Assembly: GCA_017547995.1 (NCBI GenBank)
Contig: JAFYNW010000131.1
Span: 1 to 23,372 of the forward strand
DNA: 23,372 bases
DNA from: Clostridia bacterium
GTDB lineage: Bacteria; Bacillota; Clostridia; Oscillospirales; Butyricicoccaceae
Reading direction: 5' to 3'
Each line of letters opens with the position of its first letter. Within the stretch, counting starts at the first letter, position 1. The translations under genes and the position numbers were made by a program. Below are positions 15,318 through 20,947 of this stretch, piece by piece. The notes under the pieces are model-generated. The model was not told the DNA's origin. It did no database searches and saw only the letters and a list, made by a program, of their open reading frames with translations.

Positions 15318-15389
15318 CAAGTCACGTCGACCGGCAGACAATCCCTCCGTCAATCTTTGATTGACACCTCCCTTTGCACAAGGGAGGCA
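15318..15389. repeat. Dispersed two-hairpin repeat, copy 2
   Basis: CAAGTCAC, 12 nt, ACAATCCCTCCG, hairpin GTCAATC-ttt-GATTGAC, then CCTCCCTT-tgcac-AAGGGAGG. Element order and the 20-bp offset between CAAGTCAC and ACAATCC match the copy at 13284-13356. It lies just upstream of the tRNA gene. Confidence 0.75.
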
Positions 15390-15412
15390 TTTTGTCTCTT
15401 AATTTAATATAC

Positions 15413-15489
15413 GTCTCCGTAGCTCAGCTGGATAGAGCGTCAGACTCCGACTCTGAAGGCCGTGCGTTCGAATCGCATCGGGGATGCCA
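15413..15489 (+). tRNA. tRNA-Arg (anticodon CCG)
   Basis: 77 nt with encoded CCA. Acceptor GTCTCCG pairs with CGGGGAT (two G-U pairs). The D arm GCTC/GAGC, anticodon arm TCAGA/TCTGA with loop CTCCGAC, and T arm GTGCG-TTCGAAT-CGCAT all fold. The middle three loop bases give CCG, reading CGG codons. A very stable hairpin follows 1 nt after the CCA. Confidence 0.95.
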
Positions 15490-15490
15490 A

Positions 15491-15549
15491 CAAACCCCCA
15501 CTTTATCCATCGGATAAGTGGGGGTTTGAACTAAGTGTGCCTTACGGCA
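15491..15549 (+). repeat. Post-tRNA hairpin and first copy of the 54-bp direct repeat
   Basis: CAAACCCCCACTT plus TATCC pairs with GGATA plus AGTGGGGGTTTG: about 17 bp with one bulged T and a three-base loop (15491-15528). It likely ends the tRNA transcript or protects its 3' side. Bases 15496-15549 recur at 16094-16147 with 53 of 54 identical. In this copy the stem is complete, which suggests it is the original. Confidence 0.8.
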
Positions 15550-15561
15550 CGAGAAGCACAC

Positions 15562-15696
15562 GTTGTGTATGAAGTAATGCTTCGCATAGTGAAGTGCCTG
15601 CGGGCGTGAGTGCCACACTTTACTTCACTTCGTGTGTATACACGATACTTCACAGCGGCATTGTCCGCTGCTTCACTTGGCAAAGCCAAACTTCAC
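15562..15696 (+). repeat. CTTCAC repeat array with small variable hairpins
   Basis: ACTTCAC-type words start at 15622, 15647, 15670 and 15690 (intervals 25, 23 and 20). The spacers are palindromic: TCGTGTgtATACACGA-like, AGCGG-cattgt-CCGCT and TTGGC-aaa-GCCAA. Upstream, reverse copies (AGTGAAGTG, GAAGTAA; 15570-15597) can fold back on TTACTTCACT. The array ends about 20 bp before the ribosome site of the four-helix-bundle gene. Repeats of 7 nt are too short for CRISPR. Confidence 0.7.
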
Positions 15697-15727
15697 AAAA
15701 CATAGCTATAACACAAGGAGGTCATTC

Positions 15728-16081
15728 ATGCCTGAACACAAGTTAAGAGCTCTGTCTATGGATTTCGCAGTATCAATCATCAATCTTGTCAAGCAACTGA
15801 AAGAAAAGCGCGAAACTATCATCTCCAACCAGATAGGCAGAAGTGGTACGTCCATTGGTGCAAATATCCGTGAAGCTCAATATGCCCACGGTAAAGCAGA
15901 CTTTATTTCCAAGCTGCATATCGCACTGAAGGAAGCAAATGAAACCGGCTACTGGCTCGAATTGCTCCATAAAACAAATTATATCTCTGAGGAAGAATAC
16001 AAATCACTCGATGCTTCCTGCACAACAATTCGTGTTATGCTTATCTCTTCCATCAACACTGCTAAAAGAAACATCATATAA
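15728..16081 (+). CDS. Four-helix-bundle protein (S23/IVP family)
   Basis: 117 residues. The start MPEHKLRALS has AAGGAGGT 6 nt upstream; a longer ORF reading from 15632 runs through the repeat array and is rejected. The family signature SGTSIGANIREAQYA is at about 43-57, followed by DFISKLHIALKEANETGYWL. S23 proteins were first found inside intervening sequences of 23S rRNA and form pentameric helical bundles; a relative, Avd, serves diversity-generating retroelements. Molecular function is unknown. Here the gene lies outside rRNA, between 54-bp direct repeats and behind a hairpin array, so it looks like a small mobile cassette. No transposase or reverse transcriptase is nearby. Confidence 0.9.
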   Translation: MPEHKLRALSMDFAVSIINLVKQLKEKRETIISNQIGRSGTSIGANIREAQYAHGKADFISKLHIALKEANETGYWLELLHKTNYISEEEYKSLDASCTTIRVMLISSINTAKRNII

Positions 16082-16093
16082 AAGCAGGTCAGA

Positions 16094-16147
16094 CCCCACT
16101 TTATCCATCGGATAAGTGGGGGTTTGAACTAAGTGTGTCTTACGGCA
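16094..16147 (+). repeat. Second copy of the 54-bp direct repeat
   Basis: Matches 15496-15549 except for one C-to-T change. The left arm lacks the CAAAC part, so its hairpin (CCCCACTTTATCC/GGATAAGTGGGG) is shorter than copy 1. The pair brackets the four-helix-bundle gene with a 598-bp period. Confidence 0.85.
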
Positions 16148-16183
16148 TCTGCATCGATTTTAATTTATATACTCATCTGCACG

Positions 16184-16206
16184 ACAGCCTCAGGGGCTGT
16201 TTTTTA
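16184..16206 (+). terminator. Rho-independent terminator
   Basis: ACAGCC/GGCTGT stem with a five-base loop, then TTTTTTA. It ends transcription from the four-helix-bundle gene or tRNA side and insulates the XRE gene. Confidence 0.8.
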
Positions 16207-16249
16207 TTTGCGTGATATATTGATTTCGTCTATTTTATCCCCGTCTTAT

Positions 16250-16266
16250 TATTGGATATTCCAATA
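16250..16266. promoter_or_regulatory. Perfect palindrome TATTGGA-TAT-TCCAATA
   Basis: Seven-base arms with a three-base centre, about 20 bp upstream of the proposed -35 of the XRE gene. Possible operator. The rest of the 16207-16285 gap shows nothing else. Confidence 0.35.
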
Positions 16267-16285
16267 TTCTCCAGAGGCTTTATTG

Positions 16286-16315
16286 TTGCCCGCACACCCG
16301 TCCGCGTGATATAAT
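16286..16315 (+). promoter_or_regulatory. Extended -10 promoter of XRE regulator 1
   Basis: TTGCCC, 18-nt spacer, then TGATATAAT (TATAAT at 16310-16315). The second XRE gene has an equivalent TTGCTC-17-TGGTATAAT at 20752-20780. This promoter would give a leader of about 195 nt. Confidence 0.5.
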
Positions 16316-16390
16316 ATAAATTGATATTATGATATGCGTTTTGCGGTTTTCAGGCTGAAAATCATATTTTTTTGCCATTTTTTCGCGGTT

Positions 16391-16455
16391 GCAACCATTG
16401 GTTGACAAAAAGTTGCGATAGAATGGTAGAGTTTCAGGCCGTTTACTGCTATAAT
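16391..16455 (+). promoter_or_regulatory. Conserved leader/operator of XRE regulator 1
   Basis: GCAACC, 5 nt, TTGACA (16402-16407), 42 nt, TATAAT (16450-16455), with TTTCAGGCCGTTT just before it. The same elements at the same spacings precede XRE regulator 2 (20836-20900). CAACCA-T-TGGTTG here is a perfect palindrome, as expected for an XRE operator. TTGACA has no good -10 at 17 nt, so it may be an operator part and not a -35. Confidence 0.55.
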
Positions 16456-16515
16456 CAGCTCATATCATCCAACTGAATAACAGCCATTTCCACTATTACG
16501 GAGGTCACTTTATTC

Positions 16516-17829
16516 GTGAATATTCATACCAACATCCAGGAGCTTCGCAAGAAGGCAGGGATGAGCCAGGAAGCTCTCGCCGAGCAGCTTGGTGTTTCCC
16601 GTCAGGCCGTTTCCAAATGGGAATCGGGCGCCAGCACTCCTGATCTTGATAAAATACTTTTGATAGCAGAAATCTTCTCGGTTTCTGTCAGCGAGCTTCT
16701 CACAGGCGAAAAGGAAGAGCAGACTCCTGCTCCTGCTCCTGTCGAAAACACCTTCGACGCTGAAAAATACGAAGAGATGATTAACAACCATCTTCTGCAG
16801 GTCGATGAAATGCTCAGGACAACAAATGAGAAAAAGCGTTCCTTCATCCCGCTTGTCGCGGCTTGTCTTTGTCTTGTCGTGGCGGTGTATTTCGCCTTTT
16901 ATTATATGGACAAGGTCCGCCATCTTGAGGACGATCTCAGCAGTCTTCAGTCCAATCTCGACAATATCCAGTCCAACGTAGGCAGCCTTGAATCCAATCT
17001 CGGCAGTCTTGAATCGAATATGGGCAGCATCCGCTCGGATATAAACCATCATATCTATTCCATCCGTCAGGAGATTTCCGACAGTCTCAAGAAGGAATAC
17101 GGCATGGTCAGCGATTATTCCATAGAATATCGCGACGCGGACATTGCCCGCCGCACGGTAGTGCTGGACATCTCGGTTTCTCCACGTCTCTGGAATGAGG
17201 GCGACGTGATGACCTTCATCATCGAGGCTGACGGTATGCAAAACACCGTCGAGGGCACATACTCAAACGGCACCGTTTCGGTTTCTGCTTCTGTGCCGCT
17301 TACAGATGAAATCCACGTTTCAGCCTGCATCACAAACGGCTACACAACAAAGCAGGAAAAGCTTGATTCCCTCCGCTCTCTCCTCAGCATGCATCTTCTT
17401 TCTGTGGACGGCTACGGCTCAATCCTTTCCACACATACCGAGGGCAGTGACAAAATGGCCTTGAGCGGCTCTGTTCTCCTCACAATCAACGCAAAAACTC
17501 CGGGCAGTCCATCTGCAAAATCACAGATTAAGTCTGCCTCTCTCGAGTTTATCGAAAACGGCAGCACAACGCAGACTGTCAACCTGCTTAAGGAAGCGCA
17601 GAACGTCTACGATTCCACAAGTCTTGCAGTATTTGCCGATTTTGTCTATGAAATCGAGCCTGTCGAACGGACTATTCATCCGGGTGACGTTTATGAGTTC
17701 AAGGTGACGCTCATTGACAATAACGGTGTTACGTATCAGAGTATTCTCGAAAGAATCGACGTGCTTGACAATCTTTCCGTACAGCATGACAGCTCGAATC
17801 ACGGCACTTTCGAAATAATTCTCCCTTAA
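16516..17829 (+). CDS. Membrane-anchored XRE-family regulator 1
   Basis: 437 residues. An N-terminal HTH_3 domain (about 5-60: SQEALAEQLGVSRQAVSKWE) is followed by a Pro-rich linker, one membrane segment (111-131), a coiled-coil stalk (132-195) with perfect heptads such as SLESNLG, and extracytoplasmic beta domains (about 196-437). It probably binds DNA inside the cell and senses a signal outside; the ligand is unknown. Start is GTG at 16516, supported by GGAGGT 10 nt upstream and alignment with the ATG of the paralogue at 20948 (MNIH in both). Compared with the paralogue the stalk has three extra heptads (21 residues), and the C-terminal beta domain is missing. It lies directly upstream of the DUF4418-ABC genes, so regulating them is plausible but inferred. 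Confidence 0.87.
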   Translation: MNIHTNIQELRKKAGMSQEALAEQLGVSRQAVSKWESGASTPDLDKILLIAEIFSVSVSELLTGEKEEQTPAPAPVENTFDAEKYEEMINNHLLQVDEMLRTTNEKKRSFIPLVAACLCLVVAVYFAFYYMDKVRHLEDDLSSLQSNLDNIQSNVGSLESNLGSLESNMGSIRSDINHHIYSIRQEISDSLKKEYGMVSDYSIEYRDADIARRTVVLDISVSPRLWNEGDVMTFIIEADGMQNTVEGTYSNGTVSVSASVPLTDEIHVSACITNGYTTKQEKLDSLRSLLSMHLLSVDGYGSILSTHTEGSDKMALSGSVLLTINAKTPGSPSAKSQIKSASLEFIENGSTTQTVNLLKEAQNVYDSTSLAVFADFVYEIEPVERTIHPGDVYEFKVTLIDNNGVTYQSILERIDVLDNLSVQHDSSNHGTFEIILP

Positions 17830-17857
17830 TTACGAATCTGAGTTTCTCTTAAATAAC

Positions 17858-17891
17858 GGATATCCCCGACCCATCTCTTCCGGGGATATCC
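17858..17891. terminator. Strong hairpin after XRE regulator 1
   Basis: GGATATCCCCG (17858-17868) pairs perfectly with CGGGGATATCC (17881-17891) around a 12-nt loop. No U run follows, so it may be an attenuator, an mRNA-stabilising hairpin or an operator ahead of the DUF4418 gene, more than a classic terminator. Confidence 0.5.
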
Positions 17892-17938
17892 ACCCATCAA
17901 ATTGTGTTTCATTAAAAGATATATATAGGAGGTACGTT

Positions 17939-18319
17939 ATGAAACAGAAAATCACATCCATCGGCACAATCATCGTAGGCTTGCTTCTCGCAGTCGGCCC
18001 TCAGTTTATCTTCAAGCCATGTCCTACAGATGAAAAGTTCATGAAGTGCTTCTGGAGCTGCAAGGCCCTCATCGTAGTAGGTGCAGTTGTTGCAATCGCT
18101 GCTCTTCTTCAGCTTATGGCTAAGGAAGCAGAAACAAAGAAGATGCTCGCTGTCACAGCTCTCGCTCTTCTCGTTTGTGCAATTCTCATCCCTACAGTTA
18201 TCATCGGCGGCTGTGTAAAGCCTGAAATGGCTTGTAAGCTTCTCACATTCCCTGTGACACATTCTCTTTCCGTTATCGGCATTGTGCTTCAGGGTCTCGC
18301 TCTCATCAGCAAGAAGTAA
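17939..18319 (+). CDS. DUF4418 family membrane protein
   Basis: 126 residues with four predicted membrane segments (about 7-27, 43-62, 69-90 and 105-122). It matches DUF4418 in length and pattern: GLLLAVGPQFIFKPC, MKCFWSC (C37, C41), LIPTVIIGGC (C92) and EMACKLLTFP (C99). Such proteins are often encoded beside FtsX/MacB-type ABC transporters, as here; function is not established. The paired cysteines facing one side of the membrane suggest a metal- or thiol-linked role (inference). AGGAGGT lies 5 nt before the ATG. The gap to the permease gene is 128 nt and contains a hairpin. Confidence 0.85.
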   Translation: MKQKITSIGTIIVGLLLAVGPQFIFKPCPTDEKFMKCFWSCKALIVVGAVVAIAALLQLMAKEAETKKMLAVTALALLVCAILIPTVIIGGCVKPEMACKLLTFPVTHSLSVIGIVLQGLALISKK

Positions 18320-18366
18320 GAAATATACTTTCATACCAGACAAACCCGACAAAAATTGTCCGTTTC

Positions 18367-18390
18367 GGCTCACTTTCCAGAAAGTGAGCC
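18367..18390 (+). terminator. Hairpin between DUF4418 and permease genes
   Basis: GGCTCACTTTC and GAAAGTGAGCC form a perfect 11-bp stem with a two-base loop, followed only by CTTTCGGG. It may be a partial terminator or processing signal that sets the ratio of the DUF4418 and transporter messages. Confidence 0.5.
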
Positions 18391-18447
18391 TTTCGGGCGT
18401 TAAATATAGGTTAGTTATAAATAACAATAAACAAAAAGGTGACAAAA

Positions 18448-19668
18448 ATGGCAAAAACAGTTATCAGCACTGTGGCTCTGAAAAATCTCAGCCGCAGACC
18501 TGTCCGCACGTGGTGTATGATTTTCTTCGTCTTCATGCTTGCGGCATCGCTCTTCCTCAGTTCAGTCCTCGTTGACAGCATGGAAAGCACAATCGAAAAG
18601 ACAACAAACAGAATGGGTGCTGACGTTATCGTTGTACCAAAGGAATTCGAACGCGAAATGGCTGATTCCCTCTTCCTCGGCGAATTGTGTAACTTCAATT
18701 TCGACAAGAAGTGGGTTGAAAACATCGCAGCCGTCGAAGGTGTAAAGCAGGCTTCCCCTCAGCTTTATATGGAAACACTCGACGCAGCCTGCTGCTCCGC
18801 TCCTGTACAGCTCGTGGCATACGACCCTGAAACAGACTTCATCATCACATCCTGGCTCGCAGACGAAAATATCCCTGCTCCAAAGAAGGGCGAAGTTATC
18901 GTCGGCTCTCTCGTAACTGCTGATGCTGAAGGCGGCAATGGCATTCTCCTTTTCAATGAATTGTTCCCTGTAGTTGCACACCTTGAAAAGACAGATACAA
19001 ACTACGATACATGCGTATTTATGACGTACGAAACAGCTCAGGAAATCATGAGCAGTGACAAGTGGTATGAAACGTTCCGTGAAGAGCCTGTTACAGACGA
19101 GCTTGCTTCCACAGTTATGATTCGTATCGAAGAAGGCGTCGACAAAAAGGACGTTGCACGTAACATCAACTTCAAGATGGACAAAGCATCCCCTGTTTCC
19201 GCTTATACAACAAGCACAATCATGAGTGAAGCTATGGAAGCTTCCGCAAGCATGAAGGGCTACACATCCGTGCTCATCACAGTGCTTCTCATCCTCGTAA
19301 TCGTTGCTCTCATCTGTGTATTCACAATCACAATCAACGAAAGAACAAAGGAATTCGGTATTCTTGCATCTCTCGGTGCATCATCATCCAAACTTTCCGG
19401 CATCGTTATCACAGAAGGTCTCATCATCGGCCTTGCAGGCGGCCTTATCGGCTCCGCATTCTCAACTGTAGTGCTTACAATTTTCTCATCCACACTTGAA
19501 ACTTTGCTCGCACTCCCAAGACTCAACTCCGGCATTTCCTATCTGCTCATGCTTGGCGGCAAGTGCCTCGGTCTTGCTCTTATCGTATCTCTCGCGGCTT
19601 CTCTCTACTCTGCATACAAGGTCAGCCGCACAAATCTTGACACACTCATCAAAGGGGAGGAATTGTAA
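18448..19668 (+). CDS. ABC transporter permease, FtsX/MacB type
   Basis: 406 residues. Start MAKTVISTVA has AAGGTG upstream; a GTG at 18439 in frame lies within that ribosome site and is rejected. A cytoplasmic start (LKNLSRRPVRTW) is followed by membrane segment 1 (21-42), a large extracytoplasmic MacB-like domain (about 43-265), and three C-terminal membrane segments (about 275-295, 320-348, 372-391). FGILASLGASSSKL after segment 2 is the conserved FtsX coupling motif. Such permeases work as mechanotransmitters or lipoprotein/peptide exporters with a LolD-type ATPase. The substrate is unknown. The stop overlaps the ATPase start. Confidence 0.9.
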   Translation: MAKTVISTVALKNLSRRPVRTWCMIFFVFMLAASLFLSSVLVDSMESTIEKTTNRMGADVIVVPKEFEREMADSLFLGELCNFNFDKKWVENIAAVEGVKQASPQLYMETLDAACCSAPVQLVAYDPETDFIITSWLADENIPAPKKGEVIVGSLVTADAEGGNGILLFNELFPVVAHLEKTDTNYDTCVFMTYETAQEIMSSDKWYETFREEPVTDELASTVMIRIEEGVDKKDVARNINFKMDKASPVSAYTTSTIMSEAMEASASMKGYTSVLITVLLILVIVALICVFTITINERTKEFGILASLGASSSKLSGIVITEGLIIGLAGGLIGSAFSTVVLTIFSSTLETLLALPRLNSGISYLLMLGGKCLGLALIVSLAASLYSAYKVSRTNLDTLIKGEEL

Positions 19669-20327
19669 TGCTTAAGACTGTTCAGCTTACCAAGACTTTT
19701 TCCCGTCAGGACAATGATTTCGACGCAGTACACTCTGTTGACGTAGAAATCGGCAAGGGCGAAATCTGCGCTCTCACAGGTCCTTCCGGCTGCGGCAAAA
19801 GTACGTTTTTCCATATGATCTGCGGCATCACAAAGCCTGACGCCGGTCAGATTATCTTTGACGGCACAGACGTTTCCAATTATAACGCTAACCAGTGGGC
19901 TGCATTGCGTGCAAACGACATCAGCTACGTTCTTCAGGGCGACAGCCTTCTCACAAACCTCACAGTTCTCGAAAACATCTGCCTCCCACATCAGCTCACA
20001 GGCTCAGGCGACCTTAAGGAAAGTGCTATGGCTCTCCTCAAGGAATTCGGCCTTGAAAATATGGCAAACGACGTGCCTGTAAACCTTTCCGGCGGTGAAC
20101 GCAGACGTGTTGCCATCGCAAGAGCTTTCGTGCACGGTCCTAAGATGGTCGTTGCCGACGAGCCTACAAGTGACCTCGATGAAGAAAACACAGCCCTCAT
20201 TCTTGAATTCTTCAAGCGTCAGGCGAAGAGCGGCAAGACAATCATCATGAGTACACACGACCTTTCTGTCATCGATGACAGCATGACTCATCTCGTAATG
20301 CGCAAGGGCGTAATCAACAAGAAATAA
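19668..20327 (+). CDS. ABC transporter ATPase, LolD/MacB type
   Basis: 219 residues, normal length for this group. Motifs are Walker A GPSGCGKST (38-46), Q-loop Q90, signature LSGGE (139-143), Walker B MVVADE (159-164), D-loop SDLD (167-170) and switch H196. It pairs with the permease encoded immediately upstream, with which it shares a TAATG overlap and a GGGGAGG ribosome site. It energises the transporter from the cytoplasm. The gene closes the DUF4418-ABC transcript and is followed by a strong terminator. Confidence 0.94.
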   Translation: MLKTVQLTKTFSRQDNDFDAVHSVDVEIGKGEICALTGPSGCGKSTFFHMICGITKPDAGQIIFDGTDVSNYNANQWAALRANDISYVLQGDSLLTNLTVLENICLPHQLTGSGDLKESAMALLKEFGLENMANDVPVNLSGGERRRVAIARAFVHGPKMVVADEPTSDLDEENTALILEFFKRQAKSGKTIIMSTHDLSVIDDSMTHLVMRKGVINKK

Positions 20328-20336
20328 CTCATAACG

Positions 20337-20367
20337 CAAAGCACTCCTCACACGAGGGGTGCTTTTT
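20337..20367 (+). terminator. Terminator of the ABC operon
   Basis: AAGCACTCCTC pairs with GAGGGGTGCTT (one mismatch) around ACAC, followed by TTTT. Ten nucleotides after the ATPase stop. Confidence 0.9.
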
Positions 20368-20383
20368 ATTATCGCTCCGCTCT

Positions 20384-20750
20384 CCCAATTGAACAGGTTC
20401 AATTGGGTACCCATTTAAGATTTCGAGTTAATGTCAGAACATTCTACTTTCAGCGAAATGAATTCGCAGAAAGCGGAAAGATAAATGCTTCATTTGGGTA
20501 GTCAATGTACCTGCGGTGCTATCGTGTAGGGGCTGGCTCTTGCAGACAGCCCGAGGGATGTCATAAATGCCATCCCATATAATTTAATGAAGAATTGCGG
20601 TATCTCCGATGGATTTATTATGTCGCACTGCGTGCTTGCGGACCGTCGGGGACGCCGGTCCCTACAAAAGGTAATCGTAGGAGTGAGCAGTGCTCGTCCG
20701 CTGGAGATTCTTCACATTCGTTCAGAATGACAATGTACCGCGGCTTTTTT
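20384..20750. repeat. Intergenic cluster of dispersed palindromic repeats
   Basis: No gene is supported between 20368 and 20947. CCCAATTGAA/TTCAATTGGG (20384-20407) is a perfect 10-bp palindrome. GGGCTG/CAGCCC (about 20530-20552) and GGGATG-TCATAAATGC-CATCCC (20555-20576) follow. Then comes a GGACCG...CCGGTCC palindrome ending in CCCTACA. Next is GGAGATTCTTC...TCAGAATGACA, a word series I recognise from Firmicutes intergenic repeats. GCGGTA (about 20597) and TACCGC (about 20736) could be the ends of one element. Confidence 0.55.
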
Positions 20751-20751
20751 A

Positions 20752-20780
20752 TTGCTCATGCTCCGTTTATGTGGTATAAT
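20752..20780 (+). promoter_or_regulatory. Extended -10 promoter of XRE regulator 2
   Basis: TTGCTC, 17-nt spacer, then TGGTATAAT (TATAAT at 20775-20780), parallel to the element at 16286-16315. Leader of about 160 nt. Confidence 0.5.
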
Positions 20781-20835
20781 ATTTACATACATATTTTTGC
20801 TCATTTTCGGGCGAAAACAGCCGTTTTTCCCCTCC

Positions 20836-20900
20836 GCAACCTTAAGTTGACAAAACTCAAACTTAAATTGGTGGCTTTTTTCAGCCGTTTTATGTACAAT
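20836..20900 (+). promoter_or_regulatory. Conserved leader/operator of XRE regulator 2
   Basis: GCAACC, 5 nt, TTGACA (20847-20852), 42 nt, TACAAT (20895-20900), preceded by TTTCAGCCGTTTT. Both spacings equal those at 16391-16455. CAACCT-T-AAGTTG is an imperfect version of the palindrome there. Confidence 0.55.
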
Positions 20901-20947
20901 TAAGCCACAGTCAAAGGTTGTGCACACACCTCAGAAGGAGGTAAACC

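Noticed and set aside
15562..15696. CRISPR array
   Set aside because: Constant words are only about 7 nt, spacers are palindromic and shorter than 25 nt, and no cas genes are present.
15413..16147. Integrative element with a tRNA attachment site
   Set aside because: The direct repeat does not include the tRNA 3' end and no integrase is seen; a smaller duplication or cassette fits better.
20595..20903. Plus-strand frame of 102 codons in the gap before XRE regulator 2
   Set aside because: Covers palindromic repeats, a promoter and the conserved leader; composition is not protein-like.
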